Shown here one piece after another: positions 44,573 to 53,570 of a stretch of 64,000 nt of DNA (positions are counted from its first letter, which is position 1; each line of letters starts with the position of its first letter). The position numbers were made by a program, and so were the translations under genes. The stretch comes from G963701675 sp963701675 (lineage in GTDB: Bacteria > Planctomycetota > Planctomycetia > Gemmatales > Gemmataceae). The stretch is from positions 5,704,001-5,768,000 of the forward strand of contig OY969623.1 of assembly GCA_963701675.1 (NCBI GenBank), read 5' to 3'. Under the pieces are notes generated by a model. The model did no database searches, was not told the DNA's origin, and saw only the letters and a program-made list of their open reading frames with translations.

Positions 44573-45232
44573 ATGAAGAAAGTCAAAATCCTCCGTCACC
44601 GCGCCAGCCAAATCACGCGAAAGTTGGCTCGGCTATATCCCGACGCCCATTGCGCGCTGGATTACGAGACACCGCTCCAACTCCTTATCGCGACGATCCT
44701 TTCCGCCCAATGCACCGATGTACGCGTCAATATGGTGACGCCGGTCGTATTCCGGAAGTATCGAACTGCCAAAGATTACGCCACCGCGGAACAGTGGGAG
44801 CTGGAGACTTTAATTGCTTCCACGGGCTTCTTTCGAAATAAGTCTCGCAACATCATCGCCTGTTGCCGGCGCATGGTAGAAGAACACGGCGGCGAAGTTC
44901 CGAATACACTGGACGAGCTAGTGAAGCTGCCCGGTGTCGGACGAAAAACGGCCAACGTCATCCTCGGCAACGCGTTCAGTGTGCCGGGGATTACCGTCGA
45001 TACCCATGTGTCACGGCTCAGCCAGCGCATGGGCCTGACGAAGCATTCCGACCCGAATAAAATCGAGCAGGACTTGATGACACTCGTCCCGAAAAAAGCA
45101 TGGACGATGTTCAGCCATCGAATGATCTTCCACGGCCGGCAAGTTTGTCATGCCCGCCGGCCGCTCTGTGAATCGTGCGCGTTGTCAACCGTTTGTCCCA
45201 AAGTCGGAGTCGTTAACAAACCCCGGAAGTAG
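44573..45232 (+). CDS. nth: Endonuclease III
   Basis: Base-excision repair glycosylase/AP lyase for oxidised pyrimidines. 219 residues. Helix-hairpin-helix LPGVGRKTAN with the catalytic Lys, catalytic Asp in TVDTHVSR, and the iron-sulfur cluster cysteines at the end in the classic spacing (CHARRPLCESCALSTVC: C-x6-C-x2-C-x5-C). ATG at 44573; the gene ends 4 bp before pepT. Confidence 0.96.
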   Translation: MKKVKILRHRASQITRKLARLYPDAHCALDYETPLQLLIATILSAQCTDVRVNMVTPVVFRKYRTAKDYATAEQWELETLIASTGFFRNKSRNIIACCRRMVEEHGGEVPNTLDELVKLPGVGRKTANVILGNAFSVPGITVDTHVSRLSQRMGLTKHSDPNKIEQDLMTLVPKKAWTMFSHRMIFHGRQVCHARRPLCESCALSTVCPKVGVVNKPRK

Positions 45233-45236
45233 AAAC

Positions 45237-46470
45237 ATGAAAGATTCATTGGTCGAGCGCTTTTGCCGTTACGTTCGAATGGACACGCAAGCTGTTGAAG
45301 GCGCCACAACCTATCCGAGTTCTCCCGGGCAGCTCGAATTGTCGCGCATGCTCGCCAAGGAACTGCAGGCATTGGGCATACGTGATGCGGCCGCGGATCA
45401 ACACGGCATCGTTACGGCGACGATTCCCGCAAACGTGCAGCGGACCGTTCCGACCATCGCATGGTTTGCCCACGTGGATACCTCGCCGGAGACATCGGGC
45501 AAGAATGTCAAACCGATCGTGCACCGCAATTACAACGGCAACGACATCAGCCTGCCCGGTGACACAAGCAAGGTCATCAAAGTTAGCGACAATCCCGAGC
45601 TGACCGGGCTCAAGGGCGGAACCATCATCACGACGGACGGGACGACGCTGTTGGGGGCCGACGACAAGGCCGGCGTCGCCGTCGTCATGGAAGCGGCGGC
45701 CCACTTAATGGCGCACCCCGAGGTGCAGCACGGGCCAATTCGGGTGTGTTTCACCTGCGACGAAGAGATCGGCAAAGGCGTGGAGCACATCGACCTAAAG
45801 CAGCTCGGCGCAGGTGGGTTACACGCTCGACGGCAGCGGCCAGGGCGAGATCGACGTCGAGACATTCTCCGCGGACCTGGCCATTGTGCGGGTGAAAGGG
45901 ACTAACATTCATCCCTCGATCGGCAAAGGAAAGATGGTCAACGCCGTGCGACTGGCTTCTGCCTTTGTCCGCCAGATGCCGGGGCGTAGCACCTCGCCCG
46001 AGACCACACAGGGCCGCGAAGGCTTCCTACACCCGTACGCGATCGAAGGCGGAGTTGCCGAGGCGACCATCCGCATCCTGCTTCGAGATTTCGACACCGC
46101 CATCCTGAGCCAGATGGCCAAATTGCTCCATAACGTGAAAAACACGGTCCTTGCCGACCAGCCGGCCGGCGTCATCGATATAGAAATCAAACCGCAATAC
46201 CGCAACATGGCCGACGGGCTGACGAAAGAGCCTCGAGCGGTGAAGTTCGCGGAAGAAGCCATGCGCCGCGCGGGGCTTGAGCCCAAAAAGACCATCGTCC
46301 GCGGCGGCACCGACGGGTCGCGGCTCACTGAGATTGGCCTGCCGACGCCGAACCTATCTACCGGCGAGCACAACCCGCATTCGCCATTGGAGTGGACGAG
46401 CGCGGAAGAAATGGAAACGGCCGTCCGCGTGCTTGTGGAACTGGCCCAGGTCTGGGGGAAAGCGGAATAA
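45237..46470 (+). pseudogene. pepT: Peptidase T (tripeptidase), one frameshift
   Basis: M20-family zinc tripeptidase. The first frame (MKDSLVERFCRYVRMDTQA) includes the metal ligands in FAHVDTSPE and LLGADDKAGVA and the CDEEIGKG region. Near 45810-45818 one base shift moves to VGYTLDGSGQGEIDVETFS, NIHPSIGKGKMVNAV, and the late metal site in LPTPNLSTGEHNPHSPLE. Together they make a full-length 410-residue PepT. The split lies at a place with no reason for programmed shifting, so it is an indel or sequence error. Confidence 0.85.
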
Positions 46471-46472
46471 TT

Positions 46473-47503
46473 CTACGCCAATCCCACTTCTATGGCGCGC
46501 TTGCGGATCTGAGCGGGGGTGGCCGTCCCCGTCGTTCCTATCTGTTGAATCGTGATTGATGCCACGAGATTGCCGAACGCGGCTGCCTCAGCCACGGTGG
46601 CCCCCGCCGCGGCGGCGCAGGCAATCCCCGCGGCGCAACTGTCGCCGGCGCCGACGATATCCACGGGCCCTGTTACAGGATACGCCGGCGCCAACACCGG
46701 CGCGAGGCGCGGGTCGGCCACCCAGGTGCCGCGCTCGCCGTCCGTGCAAAACACCGGCCGATTGTTCCGGAACGCCAGGAAGGCGGCGCACTCCTCGACG
46801 GATTCCAGATTCTCCCCCGCCGCACGGGCAGCGGCGAGACACTCCGCTCGATTGGGCTTCAAGGACACGGACCGGAAGAGCTCGATGCGATCGCGACTGT
46901 CGGCAAGGATGAGTTTGTCGCTGGCCGATTCAGCCACCTCCGCCAGTCGCTCGATGACCCGTTCGGTCATTACGCCGGCCGCCTTGCTCCCCACCTGGTC
47001 GAGCACCAAGAGACGCCCAATTGCGGCAAGGCGGTGGTGAGGCTGCGGATGATGAGGCTTTCCGTTTTCCGATTCAGAGGTTGGTAGTTCTTGATATCCA
47101 ACCGGTTGAGCTCGCGCGGAGGTTGACCTGGTTCACATAACATCGGCTTGGTGTAGGTCGGCGTCCGCCATTCGCGCGCGGCGTAGACGGCTCGGCTGTC
47201 GATGACTTTGTAGTTCTTCAGCGCCCATAGCAATTCGTAGCCTTCGCCGTCGTCGCCGATGACCGAAATGGCGACGACGCGCTGGACGCCGAGAGCCGAG
47301 AGATTGTTGATGATCGTGCCGGCCGCACCGGGACTGGGACGGACACGGACGACCTGATACGCGTCCAGGCCCGTTTCCAACGATCGTTCCGTAAGGGACG
47401 CGTCGATGTCGAGATACCGATCCAGAAACAGGTCGCCCAAAACACCGATCGTTAGACCGGGAATGGCCGAGAGTATCCTCTCCAGTGCGGCGTTTGTTAG
47501 CAT
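46473..47503 (-). pseudogene. PfkB-family sugar kinase (RfaE/HldE kinase-like), one frameshift
   Basis: The first part (start 47503, MLTNAALERILSAIPGLTIG) has GVLGDLFLDRYLDID, GAAGTIINNLSALG and VISVIGDDGEG. Near 47000-47015 the frame shifts into VLDQVGSKAAGVMTERV, and PVDIVGAGDSCAAGIACA carries the PfkB anion hole and catalytic Asp. It resembles heptose-phosphate kinase domains (RfaE/HldE amino half), about 343 aa if intact. The start overlaps the stop of the gene before it by a few bases, so the two are coupled. Confidence 0.8.
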
Positions 47504-48465
47504 TGGGCGCTCACGGCGTGGTAGTGCAGGTGCGGAATGGTGATGCGATGGTCGCCCTGAACGTAGAAGCTCTCGCCTCCGTCCGCAACGGTCCGCGCCA
47601 AGATCGTCTTCCACGGCCGGTAGTAGTAACGCGGATCGCTTTTCGGGGCTGCTTGCTGCAAGTCGCCGTCCAGCGGCAGCAAGTCGAAGACGGCTGTCGT
47701 GAAATGGCGAATCTCCCGCCCTTCCTGGTGGGCCACGTTTCGGGCCATCGCCAACGCCTTGAGGTAAACCTCCGGCCCCATTACCGCCGTGCCCACGTTA
47801 AGCAGAACACCGCCGTCGAGCCGGGCCACCGACTGCGCCAAGATCAAAAAGTCGGTCAGGCTGGTTTGCCCGAGCGAGGCGCCGTCACAGTTGGGATGCT
47901 CGTGGATGATGTCGTAACCAACGCCGACGTGCACCGTAACCGGAATGCCCAGACGAACACCGGCCGCGAGGATGCTTATCTCCTTGTGCGGAAACGGGCC
48001 GTCCAGTATGGCTCGGCCCACCGTTTCCCCCATTCCCAGATTCTCCCGAGCGCCGGTGCGGATGACGTCGTTCAGTTTCCCCGTTTCCTCCCACAAGCCG
48101 AACTCGCCGGTGCGGATGTAACGCGCCACTTCTTCTGTGGTGGCGCCGATGAGGGCGAATTCCCAATCGTGAATCGGGCCCGCGCCGTTCATCGCAATGT
48201 GATCGATCAGGCCGCGCTCCATGAGATCGATCAAGTATCGCGACACACCGGCGCGGAGAACGTGTGCCCCCATCAACAAGATGCGTGCACACCCGGTGGT
48301 TCGGGCGACGGCGAGTCGGTGACCGAGCTCAGGCAGCGCCGGGTGCGAGAATTCCGGCAATGAAGCGTCCAACCGCAGCATGGAACTCAGGTCGAGATCA
48401 TGTTGCCGCATCGCCAAAGGTTTCAGTTTCAGCCTGGAGCGGTCGAAAACAGGAAAGGAACTCAT
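47497..48465 (-). CDS. Conserved protein, possibly deoxyhypusine-synthase-like fold
   Basis: 322 residues from MSSFPVFDRSRLKLKPLAM. The middle has LLMGAHVLRAGVSRYLIDLMERG, HIAMNGAGPIHDWEFALIG, GVRLGIPVTVHVGVGYDIIHEHP and LNVGTAVMGPEVYLKALAMARN. This looks like a Rossmann-type fold with alternating GG and HVG loops, and parts resemble deoxyhypusine-synthase-like proteins, but I cannot name the reaction. The 157 codons upstream in the same frame are the antisense of the glycosyltransferase gene, so I use the ATG at 48463-48465. Overlap with the PfkB kinase suggests that both act in one sugar pathway. Confidence 0.7.
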   Translation of the reverse strand: MSSFPVFDRSRLKLKPLAMRQHDLDLSSMLRLDASLPEFSHPALPELGHRLAVARTTGCARILLMGAHVLRAGVSRYLIDLMERGLIDHIAMNGAGPIHDWEFALIGATTEEVARYIRTGEFGLWEETGKLNDVIRTGARENLGMGETVGRAILDGPFPHKEISILAAGVRLGIPVTVHVGVGYDIIHEHPNCDGASLGQTSLTDFLILAQSVARLDGGVLLNVGTAVMGPEVYLKALAMARNVAHQEGREIRHFTTAVFDLLPLDGDLQQAAPKSDPRYYYRPWKTILARTVADGGESFYVQGDHRITIPHLHYHAVSAQC

Positions 48466-48564
48466 GGAGTTAATGATAATCCGCCGCTCGCCGGCTTCCC
48501 AACCTCGTATTCTTCCGCCGATCACATTGCGATAGACTAATCGCCGGCAAAATGAGGCAAAGGC

Positions 48565-49701
48565 ATGGAAGCAAGACCTGAAATCGTATTGGTTCACGAT
48601 TGGCTGACCGGCATGCGCGGCGGCGAGAAGTGTCTCGAAGTTGCCTGTGCCCGCTGGCCGACGGCGCCGCTGTTCACGTTGCTCCGTCATCCCGGATCCG
48701 TCTCGTCCATCATTGAAGATCGCCAAATCCAGACGAGCTGCCTTCAGCGACTTCCCGATGTGCACCGTTACTATCGGTATTTGCTGCCGTTGATGCCTCG
48801 TGCGGCCGGCGATTGGCGTTTGCCGGCCTGCGATGCGGTGCTGAGTTTCAGCCATTGCGTCGCCAAAGCGGCATGCCCGCCGACGGGTGTTCCGCACATC
48901 TGCTATTGCTTCACTCCCATGCGTTACGCCTGGCACATGCGGGATGCTTATTTCCGCTCGACTTCACTCAAGAACCATGCCATTGGGTTTGTTCTAGAAA
49001 GGCTGCGGCAATGGGACCGCCGCACCGCGGACCGGGTGACTCATTACATCGCTATCAGCCGCACGGTGCAGCGTCGTATTCTCGAATGTTACAACCGGCC
49101 GAGCACGATCATCTATCCGCCCGTCGACACCGACTTCTATTTTCCGGGGCAGGCGCCTCGCGACGACTTTTTTCTGGTCGTGTCCGCCAATGCGCCCTAC
49201 AAGCGGCTCGACCTTGCCGTGAAGGCGTGCACGCAGATGAAGCGAAAGCTCGTGGTCATTGGCGCGGGCACCGAACGACTCCGTTCCGCGGCTGGTCCAT
49301 CCGTGAAGTTCCTGGGTTGGCAAACCGACGAAGTAATCCGCGATCACATGCAGCGTTGCCAGGCCCTTTTGTTCCCGGGTGAGGAAGACTTCGGAATCGT
49401 GCCGTTAGAAGCACAAGCCTGCGGCGCCCCGGTGATCGCCTTCGGCCGAGGCGGCGCGACGGAAACGGTCGTGCCTCTGGGCGGCAACCGTGAGCCAACC
49501 GGCGTCTGGTTCGAAGAACAAAGTGCAGACTCACTGATCCATGCCATAGGGCAACTGGAACATAATGTGCGCGAGTTCCGGTCGGACGCAGCCCGGCGAA
49601 ACGCGCTCACGTTTCGACGCGAGCGGTTTGCCAAGGAACTCTTTGCGTATGTCGATTCGGTGCTTCGAAATGAGGCTCTACCGTCCCGGCTGGCGGCGTA
49701 G
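48565..49701 (+). CDS. Glycosyltransferase, family 4 type (GT-B fold)
   Basis: 378 residues. The amino half begins VLVHDWLTGMRGGEKCLE; the carboxyl half has LVVSANAPYKRLDLAVKA, KFLGWQTDEVIRDHMQRC, and the nucleotide-sugar site EEDFGIVPLEAQACGAPV (E-x7-E), all usual for GT4 enzymes. HICYCFTPMRYAWHM is common in mannosyl/heptosyl-type GT4 members. It is divergent from the kinase/unknown pair with a 99-bp gap. A role in building a surface glycan is likely. Confidence 0.9.
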   Translation: MEARPEIVLVHDWLTGMRGGEKCLEVACARWPTAPLFTLLRHPGSVSSIIEDRQIQTSCLQRLPDVHRYYRYLLPLMPRAAGDWRLPACDAVLSFSHCVAKAACPPTGVPHICYCFTPMRYAWHMRDAYFRSTSLKNHAIGFVLERLRQWDRRTADRVTHYIAISRTVQRRILECYNRPSTIIYPPVDTDFYFPGQAPRDDFFLVVSANAPYKRLDLAVKACTQMKRKLVVIGAGTERLRSAAGPSVKFLGWQTDEVIRDHMQRCQALLFPGEEDFGIVPLEAQACGAPVIAFGRGGATETVVPLGGNREPTGVWFEEQSADSLIHAIGQLEHNVREFRSDAARRNALTFRRERFAKELFAYVDSVLRNEALPSRLAA

Positions 49702-49707
49702 CTAGCC

Positions 49708-50805
49708 TCACCGATTCAAGTACATCACATCGCGCACGTTTTGTTCGGCCACTTGGCGACTGATCTTGCCGGCCCGCAAGAGTTGCCGCACCGATTCGTC
49801 GAAGCTGACCATGCCGTCTTCCCGGCTGGTCAAAAGATAGTTGTCCACGCTCTCCAACTTGGCGCTGCGAATAGAGGCGGCAATGGGGTTAGTGTTCCAG
49901 AGGACTTCGAGTGCGAGGTGTCGTTTCGCGTCCGGTTCCGTGGAGGGCAAGAGCCGTTGGGCGACGACGGCGCGCAAGCTTAGTGCAAGCTGAAGGCGAA
50001 TTTCGCGCTGAACCTCCTGTTGAAACAGGTCGGCAAACCGCGTAATGGCGCCCTTGGCATCTCGGGTATGAAGTGTCGCGAAAACCAGGTGCCCCGTCTC
50101 GGCGGCGCTCAGCGCCATCTGCGCGGTTTCGCGGTCACGGATTTCGCCGACGAGAATGACATCCGGGTCTTGTCGCAGTCCATATTTCAGACCGTCCGCG
50201 AAACTCAACACGTCGTGGCCCACTTCACGCTGCGTGACCACCGAATCCGGGACCCGCGGATAGAGGTACTCGACGGGTTCTTCCACCGTGATAATTCGGT
50301 AACCGCCTGCCTGATTCAACAAATTGACGATCATCGCCAACGACGTCGTTTTCCCCGACCCGGTTGCACCGGTAACGATAACCAAGCCGTCGAGCAAAAA
50401 CGCCAGCCGTTCCGCCAATGCCATCGGAAACCCGGCCCATTCGAAGTCCGGGATCTCGGCCGGGATCAGACGTATACAAACACCGACGCCACCACCGGCA
50501 TGAAACACGTTGCAACGAAATCGCTGTAGCTGCCCGTCCAACACGAGCTCGAACGAAAAGTCCAGGTTCTTTTCAAGCTGGAATCGGTCCTGTGCATCGC
50601 TCGAAATCAAACCTTCGAGACTGGCCGTGACGGAGTCGACATCCAGCGGCGGCTGGGCCAGTTCAGTCAAATCGCCATGCAGGCGCAGGACCGGTGGATA
50701 CCCCGCGATTAAATGCAGATCGGAGGCGCCGGCGCGGACCGCCGACTGAAGCCAGCCGACCAGGGTCGGGGTCATCGCGCCAGTTATGTTTGCTTGGGAG
50801 GTCAT
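49708..50805 (-). CDS. pilT: Twitching motility ATPase PilT
   Basis: Retraction motor of type IV pili. 365 residues: an amino-terminal domain with ASDLHLIAGYPPVLRLHG, the P-loop GATGSGKTTSLA, the Asp box (ITVEEPVEYLYP), Walker B (DVILVGEIRDRETA) and the His box (TGHLVFATLHTRDA). The order and length match PilT, not PilB. It ends 6 bp after the convergent glycosyltransferase. No other pilus genes are in the window. Confidence 0.94.
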   Translation of the reverse strand: MTSQANITGAMTPTLVGWLQSAVRAGASDLHLIAGYPPVLRLHGDLTELAQPPLDVDSVTASLEGLISSDAQDRFQLEKNLDFSFELVLDGQLQRFRCNVFHAGGGVGVCIRLIPAEIPDFEWAGFPMALAERLAFLLDGLVIVTGATGSGKTTSLAMIVNLLNQAGGYRIITVEEPVEYLYPRVPDSVVTQREVGHDVLSFADGLKYGLRQDPDVILVGEIRDRETAQMALSAAETGHLVFATLHTRDAKGAITRFADLFQQEVQREIRLQLALSLRAVVAQRLLPSTEPDAKRHLALEVLWNTNPIAASIRSAKLESVDNYLLTSREDGMVSFDESVRQLLRAGKISRQVAEQNVRDVMYLNR

Positions 50806-50876
50806 GTTACGAAAGAGTTTCGACCAAGAGATTTACGTCGTTCCGCCTCGATGTGCCGTTTTCCATTGCCGATCCC

Positions 50877-51264
50877 CTACGATTGTAGGCGACGGATACG
50901 TATGGTCACTTTGGTGGCACTTCGCTTCGCCACAAGAATGAACGGAGGATCTAGATCGCGGTTTCGCGTCCAGAACAGCCTGAAGCGATCCAATGGTGAA
51001 TTTCGCATCAATGTGAGCCGGGCGTAAATAAACAATACCATTGACCGGTTCACCTTGACGGACGGCAAGTGTGCCAAAATCGGCGTCGTGGGTGACGATC
51101 ACGCGCGTTTGCGCCTTGGCCATCCGCAAGAGATCCCCATCAGCAGAGCCCTGAAGGCCGCTCTCGACCACATCCAACACGTCGAAGCCAAGTTGCCGCA
51201 AGAAGGCGATCACCTCGGAATCGATATTCTCGTCCGTCAGCAGTGGAAAATCGCGCAGCTTCAA
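50877..51264 (-). pseudogene. DUF5615 PIN-like toxin, frameshifted
   Basis: LLTDENIDSEVIAFLRQLGFDV, VIVTHDADFGTLAVRQG and GIVYLRPAHIDAKFTIG are DUF5615 motifs (PIN-like nuclease). After VLDA the frame should change near 50962-50964, at AAA on the coding strand, to NRDLDPPFILVAKRSATKV, ending at 50877, which is the usual family end; as written, the frame runs on to 50833 with unlike sequence. Its start overlaps the antitoxin stop by 4 bp. Confidence 0.78.
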
Positions 51265-51491
51265 GCGCCGACCTCGGCGGTTACGACAACTTCATTACGG
51301 ACCGCGGCCGCGGCGTAGGCCAGGGCTTGCTCGACGTCTTCGGCTTTCAGATGCGGGTGCTTACCGATGATGTCGTCGCGGCTGGCGCCCGATGCGATCC
51401 ACTCCAGAATGATCTCGACGCTGATCCGTGTGCCGCGAATGATCGGCTTGCCGCCTAGAATCACCGGGTCGGAGGTAATTCGGTCAAACAT
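51261..51491 (-). CDS. DUF433 antitoxin
   Basis: 76 residues: RITSDPVILGGKPIIRGTRI and VEIILEWIASGASRDDIIGKHPHL are the DUF433 signature; these small helix-turn-helix-like proteins pair with DUF5615 toxins. It is the first gene of the pair and overlaps the toxin start (51261-51264). Confidence 0.9.
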   Translation of the reverse strand: MFDRITSDPVILGGKPIIRGTRISVEIILEWIASGASRDDIIGKHPHLKAEDVEQALAYAAAAVRNEVVVTAEVGA

Positions 51492-51661
51492 GATCGGCTC
51501 CTCGACGAGGGTTGTCGGAGTATTCTATCCCTCGCCGGCATTCATCCGCAACGGCGGACCGGCCAATCCAATCCGCTGTACATTGGCGTGGTAGAGTTGG
51601 TTAGCTGGCGGATTCGTGGCGCGTTGTGAGTGTCGGACGCTGGCTAGGGCGTTCAGATAAG

Positions 51662-51735
51662 TACGCCTGGAGGGATTCGAACCCCCAACCTTCGGCTCCG
51701 TAGGCCGACGCTCTATCCAGTTGAGCTACAGGCGC
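51662..51735 (-). tRNA. tRNA-Arg (anticodon ACG)
   Basis: Reads GCGCCTGTAGCTCAACTGG at its start, anticodon stem TCGGC/GCCGA around loop CTACGGA (anticodon ACG), T arm GGGGGTTCGAATCCC, discriminator A. The first acceptor pair is G-U. No CCA is coded. It would read CGU (and CGC/CGA after deamination of the first base). Confidence 0.95.
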
Positions 51736-51904
51736 TCGCGAAAGTCCCGAGGCCGGAACTTCGTCGCATTCGTTCCGCTATTGTAGATGGTCCAACGGTC
51801 GTTGCAACGGGAGCTCGGCGTAGCACACGGGCGCCACTTGTGTTCTGGCGACACCGGAATATGCTCACTGAAACTAAACGTGAGTGTGCTCGGAGTCACC
51901 AGTC

Positions 51905-53530
51905 ATGGCCGACGCCACCAGTAAAAAGCTTCTGCAGCTGCTAGACAAAGATCGAGCGCCGGAAGTTCGCCGTGCCGCGGCGACGGTTCTAGGCGAAATC
52001 GGGGATCGTGACGGGCCTGTGACGACGGCCCTGTGCGAATCGCTCGCCGATTCGGATGGCGGCTTCCGCACCGCGGTGATGTCGAGCGTGGCGAAACTGC
52101 GTATCGAAGCCGCGCTGCCGCAACTGCTCGAGCGTGTTCGTCAGGGCGGTGAAGAAGCCGGTTCGGCGGCAAGGGCTGCTGCACATCTGGGCGCCAAAGG
52201 CACGCATGCCCTTCAGAATCTGATGGGACAAGTCGCGCCCGGCTTGAGACGTCGCATCGCATCGGCATTAGCCGTCGGCGGCACGGCAAGTTCGGAAACG
52301 GCTGCCGTCGACGTCCTGCTCGACACCGATCCGAACGTAGTAGATGCCGCGGCAAGCTCGTTGTTAGCGCAGATCCCCAAGATGGAACCGAAACATCGGC
52401 GCACGCTCACCGAAGAGGCGCTAAAGCTGCTCAAACCACGGAAAGGACAACCCATCGCCGCCCATTCGGAAACCGCGTTGTTGCGCGTGTTGGCGGCAAC
52501 GGGCGATGCACGCGGTGAAAAGAACTTCTGGGCCAAGACCGATAAGGGCAACGCTCCGGAACTTCGTGCCGCCGCGTTGCAGGCCCTCGGCACACTAGAA
52601 CCACCCACCCAGCGTGAATCAATCAAACGACTGCTGCGCTGCGGAGCCGACGCGGACTTTCGTGTCGTGGCGCCGGCCCTCATGATCTTGAAGACGATTG
52701 AAGTTCCCGCACGGGGTGGCGAAGATTGGCTCTTGCTCTTTGAAGGCGCCGATCCCGCGGCAAGGCGCTTCGCGGTCGAGAAACTCGGCCACAAGGACCA
52801 CGCCACGATTGCCGGTGGACTGCTCGCTCAGTTGAACCATCCGGATCGCCTAGTGCGCGAGTCGGCCCTTGCGGCACTCGGCAGGCTTTCGAAAGGGCGG
52901 GAGGCCCTGGCGAAAGGTTTGTTGGAAGCGGAAAACCCGGACCGAGCTTGGGCGTTGGCTCGCGCGGTGGCGCCATTTGCCGGCGAGTACAAACCCGACC
53001 AACGCAAAAAAATCCTCGACAAGGCATTCACATTCTTGGAAGCAAACGATCGGCGGGCCGACGCGCTCTTGTACTTGCTCCGCGAGGTCGAGGGCAAGAA
53101 ACTCAACGAGCGGCTCGAAGAACGGGCGTTGGCGCTACGGAAGAAAAAGCAATACGCCGCGGCCTTGATCTACTTGAAGATCCTGGCACGCGATCCTTCG
53201 TGCGGCGACGCCATCCGTTTCGAGTTGGCCGCCTGCGGCTTGAAACTCTCGGAGCACTCCGTCGACGCCGAAGCCCGGGCCGCCGATCCCGTCATCGAGC
53301 AGTTTGCCGGCCTCGTGCATCGACATGAAATCGATCCGCTCAAATTACTCGAAAAGTCCCAGTGGATCGATCCGGAGGCTTTGTTCTATCTCGGCTTCCA
53401 TTTCGTCGAACGGAACAGGGAGGAACGCGACTTCGGCGCCGGCGTCCTTCGTCTTGTCATCAAGCGCGGCCCAAAGACAAAGGTAGCCAAGGACGCCCGC
53501 AACAAACTGCGAAGCCAGGGTTTGGATTAG
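51905..53530 (+). CDS. HEAT-repeat protein
   Basis: 541 residues, all-helical. At least four HEAT units can be seen (APEVRRAAATVLGEIGD, SARAAAHLGAKGTHAL, NPDRAWALARAVAPFAGE, LVRESALAALGRLSKG). The carboxyl third turns into TPR-like pairs (AAALIYLKILARDPSCGD). No signal peptide or membrane segment. I start at the ATG at 51905 rather than a GTG seven codons earlier, since GGAG is 10 bases upstream. Scaffold role is inferred; its neighbour downstream is a convergent kinase gene. Confidence 0.82.
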   Translation: MADATSKKLLQLLDKDRAPEVRRAAATVLGEIGDRDGPVTTALCESLADSDGGFRTAVMSSVAKLRIEAALPQLLERVRQGGEEAGSAARAAAHLGAKGTHALQNLMGQVAPGLRRRIASALAVGGTASSETAAVDVLLDTDPNVVDAAASSLLAQIPKMEPKHRRTLTEEALKLLKPRKGQPIAAHSETALLRVLAATGDARGEKNFWAKTDKGNAPELRAAALQALGTLEPPTQRESIKRLLRCGADADFRVVAPALMILKTIEVPARGGEDWLLLFEGADPAARRFAVEKLGHKDHATIAGGLLAQLNHPDRLVRESALAALGRLSKGREALAKGLLEAENPDRAWALARAVAPFAGEYKPDQRKKILDKAFTFLEANDRRADALLYLLREVEGKKLNERLEERALALRKKKQYAAALIYLKILARDPSCGDAIRFELAACGLKLSEHSVDAEARAADPVIEQFAGLVHRHEIDPLKLLEKSQWIDPEALFYLGFHFVERNREERDFGAGVLRLVIKRGPKTKVAKDARNKLRSQGLD

Positions 53531-53570
53531 ACGTAGGTGGTCGGTGGCGCGAAGCGATGAAGCGTCACCG

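Noticed and set aside
45150..45236. Upstream start for PepT
   Set aside because: It overlaps the nth cysteine-cluster codons; the ATG at 45237 gives the family's normal first residues.
48466..48936. Amino-terminal extension of the 47497 gene
   Set aside because: The extra 157 residues are antisense to the glycosyltransferase start and show no fold-like pattern.
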